Assembly (NCBI GenBank): GCA_037447655.1
Contig: JBBHKE010000043.1
Span: 80,538-110,483 of the forward strand
Direction of reading: 5' to 3'
DNA: 29,946 nt
Origin: Zygnema cylindricum
Lineage: Eukaryota; Streptophyta; Zygnematophyceae; Zygnematales; Zygnemataceae
The notes beneath the pieces are model-generated. The model did no database searches and was not told the DNA's origin. It saw only the letters and a program-made list of their open reading frames with translations. The translations under genes were made by a program, and so were the position numbers. This document shows, piece after piece, positions 1-10,098 of the stretch. Each line of letters starts with the position of its first letter. Positions within the stretch are counted from its first letter, which is position 1.

Positions 1-95
1 GAGGAGGAGAAAGAGGAGAAAGAGCAGGAGAAAGAGGAGGAGGAGGAGGAGGAGGGGGAGGAGGAGGAGGGGGAGGACAACTCGGGGGTAAGGCA
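1..95. repeat. GAGGAG-type polypurine repeat
   Basis: This is an almost pure purine tract on the plus strand made of GAGGAG, GAGGAA and GGGGAG units. It runs in from beyond the window edge. A second tract of the same kind lies at 413-515. Open frames across these tracts are by-products of the repeat and not genes. The DNA between the two tracts (96-412) shows nothing I can identify. Confidence 0.85.
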
Positions 96-412
96 GTTGG
101 TTATCGAAAGGTCGCTTTAGTTTAACAATTACGCTGTTTATTAAAACTGACGTTTGAACCTCTTCCTAGAAAGCCCCTTCAAAAAAACCCTCTTAAACTG
201 CCATAATGTCAGCGCCACTTTTTGGAATTCCCTTGTTGTATAATATCGTGGCTTCGAAAATAACATGCAAAGAAAAGAGCGTTTGGATTAACCCATAGAT
301 ATGGATAACCCATATTTACCCACAATCAGCTAAAGTTTTTCGTAAATAACGTCCAAAAGAGCGCAATTTGATTTCGCTGGAAAGCTATTGGTTGACGGAA
401 TGGGGGCTCAAC

Positions 413-515
413 AGGAGGGGGAGGAGGAGGAGGGGGAGGAGGAGGAGGAGGAGGAGAAAGAGGACGAGAAAGAGGAGAAAGAGGAGGAGAAGGAGTAGGA
501 GAAAGAGGATGAGGT
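413..515. repeat. second GAGGAG-type polypurine repeat
   Basis: Plus-strand purine tract of GAGGAG, GAGAAA and GACGAG units. It matches the unit type at the window start and is separated from the 7-base GGGAGAA array by about 50 bases of ordinary sequence. Confidence 0.8.
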
Positions 516-564
516 GGCGAAGGCTTTGGCTCTGAAAACGGGAAATGAGAGTTGGGAAACGAGA

Positions 565-726
565 GACGGGAGACGGGAGAAGGGAGGAGGGAGGAGGGAG
601 GAGGGAGAAGGGAGAAGGGAGAAGGGAGAAGGGAGAAGGGAGAAGGGAGAAGGGAGAAGGGAGAAGGGAGAAGGGAGAAGGGAGAAGGGAGAAGGGAGAG
701 GGGAGAAGGGAGAAGGGAGATGGGAA
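565..726. repeat. (GGGAGAA)n 7-base tandem array
   Basis: About twenty head-to-tail copies of GGGAGAA, with GGGAGGA variants at the left end. Pure polypurine/polypyrimidine mirror-like DNA of this kind can form triplex (H-DNA). All six-frame open frames here, including the 82-, 139- and 236-residue ones, are repeat translations of the KGEGRRE or LLPSPFS type and are not genes. The stretch 730-1200 downstream holds no recognisable feature. Confidence 0.9.
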
Positions 727-1214
727 ACAGAAAACAGAAACACAAAATGGAAAGAAAGTTAGGAGGAGGTTCTTACGATAAGATGAAAATTTGACACAGA
801 GTCCGGTTAGGACAATTATTACAGCTAAAAAAAAAAGGATATGGCTATGACTTCGACCACAACTGATATTTAAGATATTATTGTGAAATGGAAAATTAGA
901 ACTTAAAAGCCTTTTATCACTATTCATGATACAAGGTAAATTTGAACATGAATACAAAGTTGAGTTTGATGCGTTAACACATGAACTAGTGTGTATAATA
1001 CCAACTCCTTTTAAACAGTAATGATCCACTAACTCTAATAACGATTGGCGGTGTATTTTTCCAGTTATTTTATCTTTATTAGAATACAATTGCAAGACAT
1101 TTATTCAATTAGTGCTTCACTGTAGAGATTCTCTTCTAACTTTTGTTTCTGATCTATAATAAACAAAAGCCCAGTTTGACTTCTGGTAGACATTATGATT
1201 TGACAATAATCAAG

Positions 1215-1283
1215 TAAGTAATAATAATAATAATAATAACAATAATAATTACAACAATAATAATAAGAACAATAATAATTATA
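1215..1283. repeat. AAT/AAC trinucleotide microsatellite
   Basis: Imperfect run of AAT with AAC and AAG variants. It is a simple repeat with no other signal, and the flanks 1284-1550 are AT-rich and unremarkable. Confidence 0.85.
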
Positions 1284-1544
1284 ATGGTGTGAATTTGACA
1301 TGTGTCACACTTAATCATTTCATGAATAAAGCTCTATTTTACTTCGAAGAAAAAATTATTTTTAATTCTACTTGAATTCAAATGAAGTTTAAAAAAGTAA
1401 AACAAAGAAAAGAAAAGCGACAAAAAGGGGTATAAATTTGTTGACCCTGAGGAGATATTTTCATGATAAATAATAATTATAACAACAGTGATATCCGTAA
1501 AAGCTATTAGAATCATACATGCAGCCCTGAAAAACTCCGAACAA

Positions 1545-1866
1545 TCCCGATCTCCCTCTCCCTCTCCCTCTCCCCCCTCCCTCCCTATGGCTTTCGAGTA
1601 AGAGGGTAAAAGAGGGCGTATGAGGATCCAAAGGGCCACTAATATAATACACACTACTGATATGCCAAATCCCTTTGTTCAGAGCGAGAAAGAGAGAGGA
1701 GAGAGAGAGAGAGGGGGCGAGAAAGAGAGGAGAGAGAGGAGAAAGAGGGTAGAGAGAGAGGGTAGAGAAAGAGGGGGAGAGAGGAAAGAGGAGAGAGAGA
1801 GGAGAGAAGATAGGCGAGGAGAGGAGAGGAGAGGAGAGGAGAGGAGAGGAGAGAGAGAGGGAGAGA
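1545..1866. repeat. CT-rich then GA-rich low-complexity block
   Basis: A CCCTCT tract (about 1549-1586) is followed after 100 bases by a GAGA-rich tract (about 1682-1866) that ends in a 5-base GGAGA tandem run at 1818-1853. The two tracts are pyrimidine-rich and purine-rich on the same strand, so a large imperfect foldback is possible. Frames reading through it are artefacts. Confidence 0.8.
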
Positions 1867-1944
1867 AATTCAAATATCCCTAGAATGAAACCTAATATAG
1901 TATGAAATGTGGCAGTTTACTGACAACGTTGAAATAAGAATGAT

Positions 1945-2400
1945 GACGCATTTAAAGCCACACTAATAATACTCTAATCGCCGCTACATCTTATTTCGCT
2001 ATTAGAGTTAGTGAATTATCAGCCTTAGAACTGTATTAGAATTAACCACGCTAAATAATGTTTAGCTACGTGGCTCATTATGGGCCACTTAAAAGATTTT
2101 TGGTCAAAAAATCCCGCACCCGAATAATAATAAAACACTTATAGCGAACACTAATAGCACACTTAGAGCTATTGTTTCATAATAATTTAGAAACTAAAAT
2201 TAATAACTCCAATTAGACGGCGCTGTGGTACTGTGCTCATATCTATTAGAGTTAATTACTCTAATTTGAATGAGTGTTTTTCTTGATCGAAATTGTAAAT
2301 CAGTGTTAACAACACTATTTGGTTGGTGGGCCAAATAATTAGCCACGTGGCAAAACATATTTAGTGTTGTTAATTTTAATGAAGTGTTACCACGAATAAT
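1945..2400. repeat. AT-rich segment with TTAGTGTT inverted motifs, possible old MITE
   Basis: No gene is visible. The segment carries repeated CACTAATAAT, TTAGAGTTA, AGTGTTAACAACACT and TTTAGTGTTGTTAA words, plus GGGCCA near AATTAG. The same vocabulary occurs in the inverted-repeat element at 28143-28738, so I infer a distant, decayed relative. The ends cannot be placed. Confidence 0.3.
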
Positions 2401-2689
2401 TCGCTAGCTCTCATGGTGATCTGACAGTGTAGACTAGACCAAACTAAATTTTAGGCTTCTTATATGAACTACCGGCGAGTACGAGGAGTGAAAAAAGGAA
2501 AAAAAAACACAGAGAGAGAATGTGCTTTAACACTCTAAAAAATTCTAAAAGTTTTCACGGAATATTTAAAGAATGCCCTGCACATAGTTTTTTGTCCACG
2601 CTAACTAATGTAAACATTGTAGTGGTTAACTTTTACTTCATTTTAAAATATTGTATTTTTGCTCCTTGCAACAATTCATTTTGTGTAAA

Positions 2690-3260
2690 ACGGTACGGAA
2701 TATTGAAAATTATTGATGAAATGAAAAGAAATATAGAATGCAGTGGAAATAAAATGGAATTATTACAAAGCAATCTGAAAAAAAAACCATTTTCAATGTG
2801 AAACATTACAAATTGGAATTTAACATTAAATTGGCATGAAATGAATGAGATAAAGTGAGAAGACAGAAATAAATTAACATTAAGTGAACAGAAATGAAAT
2901 GAAAAACAAATGGAGAAAAAGGTTTGAAAAAAAATGTATTCAACTGAAAGGTTTGAAAACGATCCAAACTCGGAAAAAGTTAAATAGGGAAGCAAAACGT
3001 TGCATTGAAATGCAATACAGTATAATTAAATTTGATTACAGAATGATTGAAATACTATACACAATTATTGAAAAAAAATGGAAAACGATTAAAATGAAAC
3101 GTAAAAAGATTAAAAAATAATGCAGACTAATTTAATTAACATGCAAAATGATTTAAATGAAACGAGAAATGATGGAAATGCAACATAAAATGATTTAAAC
3201 AAAATGAAAAAATATTAAAGTACTACAAAATGAAATAAAATATGATTGAAATTAAATGGC
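2690..3260. repeat. A-rich strand-asymmetric degenerate repeat
   Basis: Over about 570 bases the plus strand is very rich in A and repeats degenerate words such as AAATGATTTAAATG, GAAATGAAA and AAAATGAAA. The frames at 2520-2801 and 2884-3120 are lysine-rich translations of this composition with no domain signal. I see no gene here. It may be a decayed tandem array. Confidence 0.5.
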
Positions 3261-3569
3261 ACGCCTGTATTTACTGAAACATGCAAAACTGAAAAGCACT
3301 AATTAGGAATTGCAGAGGCTAAAAAAAGTTTTTATAGTACAAAAAAAAAGTTTTTTGCAACCATTTCTGTCTCTAATTGTATACTTTCTTCGATATCAGT
3401 TGGTGTTTCTTTTTAGTTTTGTGCAACAAATTAATATGTTTTTAAGAAATCATCCAGAAACTTGCAAATTGACTTCTAATTGACATTATGTTTGGCAATG
3501 TTGACTAAATTTGACAACTTTATTTTTGCCTAGCTAGACTTAGCTATTTTACTTTTTATAATCCTTCAT

Positions 3570-3692
3570 CATCTTTTCATAATTTTTTCATAATTCTTTC
3601 ATAATTTTTTCATAAATTTTTCATAATTTTTTCATAATTTTTTCATAATTCTTTCATAATTCTTTCATAATATTTTCATAATTTTTTCCATA
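3570..3692. repeat. TCATAATTTTT minisatellite
   Basis: About ten head-to-tail copies of an 11-12 base unit, TCATAATTTTTT, with T-to-C changes (TCATAATTCTT). The run is AT-only except for the C and ends where ordinary sequence resumes near 3693. Confidence 0.85.
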
Positions 3693-3909
3693 ATTTGTTT
3701 CAATTTGAATAACTGTACAAATTCTAGGAACATTAGAACCTGTCAGATGGTATGTCAAATACGACAAAAATATGCTAGCCATGTAAAAAATAAACGGCCG
3801 TCAAAAAAAGCGCGTCAAGGCAAATCATTTTTTCCGGCCGTTCACCTGGACTTGACGGCCGCTTATTCCTCCACCAGAGACACATCCTGCAGCTGCAAAA
3901 AAAAAAGTC

Positions 3910-4024
3910 GGAGTGACGTCACGTCATGCCACTTTATGTCACGTCACGTCACGTCACGACATGCCAAGTCGAAACATCCAGGTTGACGGCCGGACCAAAG
4001 ACAGACGTCACGTCACGTCACGTC
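3910..4024. repeat. ACGTC pentanucleotide array (TGACG / CACGTC motifs)
   Basis: Two runs of the 5-base unit ACGTC (about 3913-3960 and 4005-4024) are separated by TTGACGGCCGG. They contain TGACGTCA-type palindromes and many TGACG cores, which plant bZIP (TGA-class) factors are known to bind. TTGACGGCCG also occurs just upstream (about 3850). No gene follows closely, so a regulatory role is only a possibility. The sequence 4025-4384 shows no gene. Confidence 0.7.
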
Positions 4025-4384
4025 GTTTGTAGAGAAGGGGGAGAGAGAGAGCGAGAGGGAGACGTGAGAGAGAGAGTGATGGGAGGGAGGAGACACATAG
4101 GGATTTATGTGTAGTGCGATTAGGAAACGTCACGATGGCTTTCCCGGTAAGCGACAAAAACAATTTTGTCGGTCAAGGTCAAACGTTTCCTGACAATATT
4201 GTCCTGTAACGCAAAACGTGTATTCAACGCCATCCAACGGTCGATCCGCCTCTGGCAATTCTTTACGTCAACGTGTAACAATCTGAGCTCAGGGAGTCGC
4301 TTAAGTTTCTTATGACATGACAGGTGTAAAAAACTGACACATTTTTGTCTCTTTCGTAGAAACGTCGCGACTACTATGCTGAAG

Positions 4385-4890
4385 TGTGAACAAAAATGTG
4401 CACGCAGTTAGGGTTTCACCTTATCATGTGATAAAGCAACGGTTATTTTTTGTCGCTTTCTTCCAAAACTTAGCCCGCAACGATAAAATCCGCAGCCGTA
4501 CCAAAAAAATGAAGTTAACACGGTACAATTTGCATCAGTTTGAAGCTTTACATGTACTGCATTTTGTCGTCTAGCGCGTTTCGACCAACTTTCGAGTCCC
4601 TCCAGCTCATCTTAAAACGTCTACGCAAATCAGCTCGCGATGTGATTTTAATTAAAGTTTCATGATGTCAACGAGTAGGCAGATGTTGTCGCACGCTTCG
4701 GAGGCTTTTGAAAACTTTTCTGCGCGGAGTACCAAAAAAAAAACCCACTGCACGTCTCCGGCCTGTGCGTATTTTTTTCTGTGCACTTTTTTCAGTGCAC
4801 TTTTTTACAAACAGGGGCCGTGGAGGGGTCTCGACCAACGGACGCCATTTCGTAAAAAGAGAAGTCTCTCTCCCTCTCCCATTAACGCGT
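4385..4890 (+). mobile_element. Harbinger-like non-autonomous element, fragment (copy C)
   Basis: This segment aligns by eye with the first half of the element at 6534-7466. Shared blocks include a TAGGGTTT start, AGCCGTACC, GTACTRCATYTTGTCGTC, TTCGACC followed by CCAGCTCATCTT, and the final CTCTCTCCCTCTCCCAT. The 3' half is missing and MITE copy 1 follows 20 bases later. The frames in it (4386-4574, 4662-4907, 4708-4965) have no transposase features. Confidence 0.55.
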
Positions 4891-4909
4891 CTAATTCACA
4901 GTTCTAATC

Positions 4910-5214
4910 ATAGTTCAAAAGTAGGCGTTTTTATGGTAGGCCTTTGGTCGGCGCCTCTATCTTAAGTTGTGTTATGGGCTTTTCATGTGATCTTCTTAGA
5001 TCGCTACTTTGATCAGCGACCGTCCGATCATCCGAATCTGACGGTGTAAATAAAAAAATTTGGTCCGAATGCTTTAATTCGTCCAATTTTTGGTCCGAAT
5101 GTTTTAATTGGTCTGAAGAGGTCCGAATACAATATGGGTCTTAAGGTCATATTGTATGTTTTGCATACAATAGGCATATTGTATGGGCCTACTTTCACCT
5201 ACTTTTGAACTATG
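4910..5214 (+). mobile_element. hAT/MULE-type MITE, copy 1 (305 bp)
   Basis: The element has perfect 17-base terminal inverted repeats, CATAGTTCAAAAGTAGG and its complement. The interior matches two further copies at 9647-10098 and 17480-17746. Shared landmarks are GTGTTATGGG, TTTCATGTGATCTTCTTA, ATCGCTACTTTGATCAGCG, CGTCCGAT and AATATGGGTCTTAAGG, then TTGTATG. It is too short to encode a transposase. Flanking direct repeats are not clear at this copy. It sits in what is probably the last intron of the sugar transporter. Confidence 0.85.
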
Positions 5215-5445
5215 GTTTGAAATGTAAATGCAATGTATGTTTAGGATTATGGAGTTACTAAACAAAGATAACTTTCTCAATTCATTTGTGAATTACAGCT
5301 GTATGCACTTTCCTCAGAACAAGTTTTTTCTATTTAAAGTTTTGCGCAAATAACGTTTCCGAATCCTGTTTATCAAATTAAACAGGAAAGATATCATTTG
5401 CTTGCAAAAAAGAAACTAATCCTAATGACATTTTGAGTTTTCCAG

Positions 5446-5628
5446 GTGTTTAATTTTTTGATTGGTCTCACTTTCTTACCTTTACTCCAATACTGGGGAG
5501 CACCAATCCTATATTCTTGCTTTGCCGCCGTATGCTTTGTGGCGGTAATATTTACACAAAGGCAAATTATTGAGACAAAAGGGCGATCTTTGGAGGAGAT
5601 TGAACGATTGCTCATATCAGATACTTGA
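5446..5628 (+). CDS. Terminal exon of plastidic glucose transporter-like MFS sugar transporter (partial)
   Basis: The 60 residues end in IETKGRSLEEIERLL and carry a hydrophobic segment (about residues 10-38). This matches transmembrane helix 12 and the PETKG-type cytoplasmic motif that closes the sugar porter family. The preceding NFLIGLTFLPLL resembles the NFVIGLYFL stretch as I recall it from plant plastidic glucose translocators. The exon begins right after a TTTTCCAG acceptor (AG at 5444-5445) and ends at TGA 5626-5628, with no ATG of its own. Its role in the family is glucose or hexose movement across the chloroplast envelope. No other exon is visible upstream in the window; the upstream intron contains MITE copy 1 and Harbinger copy C. 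About 37 percent of codons end in G or C. It could be a live gene with a very long last intron or an orphan fragment. Confidence 0.7.
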   Translation: MFNFLIGLTFLPLLQYWGAPILYSCFAAVCFVAVIFTQRQIIETKGRSLEEIERLLISDT

Positions 5629-6235
5629 GAACTGAAGTTACTTGTCCAATAGATTTCTTCTTTTTGTTAAGTTCCTCTATTTTTTTACTTTTTCTGATTT
5701 ATTGTGTGCAATAATGAGTTAAAAAAGCTCATTATTTTGGAGGTAATATTGCCTGGTTTTTAGGGTTTTTTTATTAGAGGATGAGCGGCATTCAAAGAAG
5801 GCAGCTCCGTGTGTTTAAAATAATGTTTTATGTTTTGGTCAAAAAGCGGTTTTTCCGCTGGGTTGACGCCTAACCTGTTCCTATGTACAGACGTTTAAAC
5901 GTTTTTTTGGATTGAGAGAGACATTTCCGCTTGATTGTGGCCTCATTATCTGTTTTAGTTCCTCTCTCCTATTGGTGTATTATTGTTGATGTGACGGTCA
6001 TGGTCTCTTTAGGGAAAAGAGTTTAAAAAGGGAAAACCTTCACAAAGGACGAAAGATTGTTTGTGTTGAAAGAAAGGGAAAATTTTATTTCAACTGTTAA
6101 ATCCTCTGTATTTCTTGGGACGCTGGTTTAGAATTCATAGACCCTTCTCTGCAAATTTGTATAGAACACGTGTTGTGAACTGAATGTACGGTTTTATTCC
6201 TTTTGCGTATTTTTGCTTTTTCATGACGTCTTTTT
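5629..6235 (+). other. 3' flank of the transporter exon, with hairpin
   Basis: T-rich sequence after the stop codon, suitable for a 3' UTR. AATAATGAG at 5710-5718 and CTCATTATT at 5728-5736 form a 9-base-pair hairpin with a 9-base loop. No further coding signal is seen before the duplicated cupredoxin flank starts near 6236. Confidence 0.4.
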
Positions 6236-6533
6236 AGAGCCGGAATATAATTTCGTCTTGATGTTCTAATTTCTAAACAAGAAGGTTTCACCAGGGCATA
6301 TTTACTTGTTTACTTATTTTTTTCTAATAAAGCCAAACTGAGATTCCTCAAAATCTTAACTTTTCTTAGGTACAAGATTGCGTGAACTGGGAATCTGCGA
6401 AAAGTACAAAATTTGTCGGAGACCAAATTTTCTGGGAATATGTTTCCCGTTTGAAAGCAACCATAGAAGTTTCCAAAAATTAGTTACAAGTTCAATTCCT
6501 GGTAGGAATTTGCATGTACCTTTAAGAAGCTAA

Positions 6534-7466
6534 GGGTGCGTCTCTGTGTGCTTAAGTAAGGGTTTGTTTCTGTCGTTTTCTAGTAAAACTTAGAGCCGTA
6601 CCGCGTAAGTTTCAACCGTACAATAAAATATAAAAAAAGAGAAGTACATTTTGCGTCATCATCGAATTTAAAATGTACTACATCTTGTCGTCTTGTGTTC
6701 TTCGACCCACTTCCAGCTCATCTTCACACTTGCACTGAAATCAAATCACTACCTGGTTTTAATCAAAATACTACCCTATTGACGAATAGAAAGCCTGGGT
6801 TGCACGCGTGAAAAGTTTTCAATTTTTTTTGCACGAAGGAAAGTACACGCTATTTTTTTCACTGCTCGTCACGAGCATGCACATAAGAAAATGACAAACA
6901 TGTACGGAAAAAAACTTGCAGGGGTCTCAGACCTCCACTTTCCTTTATGGGTCCTTTGCAAAAGTTTACGTAGTCCTCGTCTCTCTTCCTCTTTCTCACT
7001 CGATCGCTCTTATTTCTCTCTCCCATAAATGAAATGCGGCAATGATGGTTTCAAATGAAAGCTTTATTTTTTGTCTTTTTTTTGAATATCTTTGGTCGTA
7101 GTTTGACGGCATATCGAATGATAAAAGATAAATAAAAGAAATCGGAAGCCATGGCGGAAAGTTTACGTACTAATGACGTCACAGCGTGGCGTGACCTCGC
7201 AATGTCAAAACCGTAAACATCTACGATGTCAGAAAAACCTCGACGTCTACAACCGTCGCCGTTTTTGTAGACGTCACTTATTTTAGGAAGTTTCGCAGTA
7301 GTCTACATTTCGTTTCGTAGTCTGTCGCACATTTTGTAGACGTCTACGACGGTCACAAATTTGAAGTAATGAAAGCGCAAGTAATGAATGACATAGGAAC
7401 ACTTTGAAAAGTACACCGTAAAATCAGCGCTAAAATCCAAAATACCGGTTACATGGGAACACGCCC
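6534..7466 (+). mobile_element. PIF/Harbinger (Tourist)-like non-autonomous element, copy A
   Basis: It begins GGGTGCGT and ends ACACGCCC, giving short imperfect terminal inverted repeats, and is flanked on both sides by the direct repeat TAA (6531-6533 and 7467-7469). A TWA target duplication with GGG ends is typical of PIF/Harbinger elements. It is 933 bases long with no transposase-like frame. Parts of it recur at 4385-4890 (5' half) and 15590-16996 (3' part). It interrupts the promoter of the cupredoxin pseudogene; the intact locus lacks it near 19110-19130. Confidence 0.7.
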
Positions 7467-7909
7467 TAAGCTTTGTTACACCTAAATATCATTTCGTGTT
7501 CGCTAAAAGCCAAACGACCAACCACTTACTGACGGCGATACGCTCTTTACTGTCAGTACACTTTTCCAGTGACTTTACAACTTTCTGTACATAGTGCCTG
7601 AGTCCACTCCTTCCCAAGATTACCGGTATACAGATGCGAGGCGCTGTGCGGCAGTTCCGTCTTCCAGTCGTCTACCTTACTCACACGTATGAAAAGTAGA
7701 CTACAGAACCTAGTTGTTCAATACGAGCGTTTTTTTCCTTTTTTCCAGTTTCTACATATTGTATGTGAATTTTCAAAAAAAATCAAAAAAAACATCGACT
7801 GTAAACTGAAACTTAAATTTTACGGAAACCTATAGACAAATTACGGTAACTGTTCGATTTTTTACGGAAACTGTACGGTAGTTGATGAAAAGATTCGATG
7901 CACGTTACT

Positions 7910-7943
7910 GTACGTTCTGTTCAGTAAACTGAACAGAATGTAC
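7910..7943. repeat. 34-base near-perfect palindrome
   Basis: The left arm GTACGTTCTGTTCAGT and right arm ACTGAACAGAATGTAC pair with one mismatch around a central AA. It lies near the left end of the 1.93-kb element and could be a subterminal structural site or chance. Confidence 0.7.
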
Positions 7944-9179
7944 ACGGAATGTACGGGAAAATATCGTGACGTCTACGGACATTTCCAAAAAGAGACGTTG
8001 CCGCGTCACACTATTTGAGCACCGTAAGTTCAAAATGTGTACGGGTGTCTTCTTCAAATTTTCGAAAAGAAGCCGCCATAAATACTTCAACAGTTGAATG
8101 CGAAAATTCAAGGAAGACGCCATTATCGACCCCACGACAGTAGTAAGTAAACTGCCGTTGAAGCCGTTGACGAATATTGTTTTTGCTTTTTTATTAACAT
8201 GTTACATCGTGCAATGTTGAATGATGAAAAATAGAATCAGCATATGGCTTGTACTTTGTTTTTTTGAAGTTGCATACTCTTGGAGAGGTAGAGAGTGAAG
8301 GCCATGGCTGCCTGTCTGTGAAGGACAGTTATTATGACAAAAAATTAACTTTCCGCAGGAATTGAATCTGCGCCTTTGTACGTCGCCTAGAATCTGTTGA
8401 TAAAGTTGTCCTTAACCACTTGATGTAGATTTTTCGATGCATGCATGAGGTGTGATAATATTTTGAATGCATATTTATTTTTACCACTCATTTAACGTAA
8501 AGCGTACGAAGTGCGGTACATGTTCAATTCAATTTTTTTTAACATGTACGGATTTGTACGGAAAAAAACATTAACGTTTTTTACGATTTTTCCAAATCGA
8601 CCTCTCCAGTTTCTACGTATTGTACGCGCATTCGAATCGTGCGTAGTGTTGTTCTACGACCACCGGTGCAAGTGGAGGAGCAGCAGTAGTAGTAGAAGTA
8701 GACATGATACAATCTTAAAAGCTATCAAGAATCCTACCAAACAACTGTTTTCAAGTGCTCACCAAATCTTATACAAGCAACCAAACTTTGCCAAGCTCTA
8801 TCAAAATATAGGGCAGCATAAACATTGACAACTCCCAAAGATTCAGCACAATTGACCCGACAACACTCAATATATAATACTCAGAAGTTTTCAGAAACTG
8901 TCTGCAGTTTTACTAATTGGAAGTTTAGATACATATAATGCTCTAAGTCCTAAGTCTCATACTCTCTGTATTGTACCGCCGATACAAGTTTACCTGAGAG
9001 GTATGTCCAAAATCAACCCACCTAGTGAGATCTACATGTTCCTAATCTTGCCAACCCAATCTATCATCGTACATTCAATATTACTCAAAATCTATATTAA
9101 GTGATTGTACAAATACTTGTCGGCGAAGTCACTTGTGATACTCTTATGAATCTCGTCCGTTGACTTGATTCATATCAAT

Positions 9180-9480
9180 GGCAGTTGCGTTGTCCCGTAC
9201 CTAATCACATTCATTTCACCCGCGGCTGCGGTGTCCCGCACCAAATCATATCCAAGATAATAGCAGCTGCGTTGTCTGTACGGATCATATTCAAAGTAAC
9301 CGCAGCTGCGTTTTTCTGTAAACGTCGCAACGTCGCTGCTGCGCTGCTCTGTCACATATTCAAAGTAACCGCAACTGCGTTTTTCTGTAAGCATCGAAAC
9401 GTCGCTGCTGCGATGCTCTGTCTAAATAGCAGCTGCAGTGCTACGCTGCTATATCTTGCATAGCAGCTGCGCTGTTCCGT
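9180..9480. repeat. CAGCTG-rich degenerate tandem repeat
   Basis: A 69-base unit occurs twice (TTCAAAGTAAC starting at about 9290 and 9359). Shorter, more diverged units lie on both sides. Each holds GCAGCTGCG or a variant and GTCGCTGCTGCG. The frames on both strands translate as repeats (plus strand with IFKVTA, minus strand with EKRSCGYFEY) and I do not call a gene. Confidence 0.7.
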
Positions 9481-9646
9481 CTGCGTTGCTGTTGCGTTGT
9501 CTTGTACTGCACTTAAGTGATGACGCATGTCCTTGTGAAACTTACGCTACAAACTACTACTTTTTTGTCGTCACACTAATTTACTGAGACTTAAAGTTTT
9601 CCAAAATCAACACGTAGAATACGTTTTGAACAACTATGCTACAAAT

Positions 9647-10098
9647 CATAGTTCAAAAGTAGGCGATTCTATTGTAGGCCTTCTATAGGCGCCTTTGTCG
9701 TAAGTTGTGTTATGGGATTTTCATGTGATCTTCTTAAATCGCTACTTTGATCAGCGCCGTCCGATGGTCCAAATCTAACGATAGTCATATCGTAAATTGT
9801 GTTATGGGTTTTTCATGTGATTGTCTTAGATCGTTGCTTTTATCAACGACCGTCCGATCGTCCAAATCTGACGGTTTAAAAAAATACCTCAAAACTCAAA
9901 GAAAAGTAATTTTTTGTCCGAATGTTTTTCAAAAATTAGATATGACGTTAATTCTCTATCGATCGATGTGCAACTCAACCCTGTTACTATTTTTTTCCAT
10001 TTTGGGACCAATACAATATGGGTCTTAAGGTTATATTGTATGTTTTGCGTACAATAGGCATATTGTATGGGCATACTTTCACCTACTTTTGAACTAAG
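9647..10098 (+). mobile_element. hAT/MULE-type MITE, copy 2 (452 bp, internal duplication)
   Basis: It has the same 17-base ends as copies 1 and 3; the last bases read TAAG instead of TATG. Its flanks are CTACAAAT (9639-9646) and CTACAAAA (10099-10106), a 7-of-8 direct repeat. It is longer than the other copies because a segment of about 91 bases (from about 9700 and again from about 9791) is duplicated in tandem. It lies directly upstream of the pseudogene leader, and the intact locus shows the unoccupied site. Confidence 0.85.

Larger units (their letters stand above)
7709..9638 (+). mobile_element. 1.93-kb inverted-repeat element, hAT-like by 8-bp target
   Basis: The left end is CCTAGTTGTTCAATACG and the right end is the near-complement of it (CGTTTTGAACAACTATG), giving inverted repeats of about 17 bases. 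The flanks are CTACAGAA (7701-7708) and CTACAAAT (9639-9646), an imperfect 8-base direct repeat. The intact paralogous locus has one CTACAAAA at 19437-19444, so this is an insertion. No transposase frame is seen; the 105-residue frame at 8511-8828 has no domain signal. The interior includes a CAGCTG-rich tandem array near 9180-9480 and a 34-base palindrome at 7910-7943. An 8-base duplication suggests the hAT superfamily, which is an inference. Confidence 0.65.

Noticed and set aside
326-1095. Long open frames of 78-236 residues on both strands
   Set aside because: They are translations of GGGAGAA and GAGGAG repeats (LLPSPFS, EGRREKG) and have no gene-like composition.
2520-3120. Two lysine-rich small frames
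   Set aside because: Explained by A-rich degenerate repeat composition.
8511-8828. 105-residue frame as a transposase
   Set aside because: No DDE or BED-type features; serine/arginine run from a simple repeat.
9170-9463. Repeat-containing small proteins on either strand
   Set aside because: The repetition is at DNA level (69-base units) on both strands and inside a transposon-like element, with no start context or homologue that I recognise.
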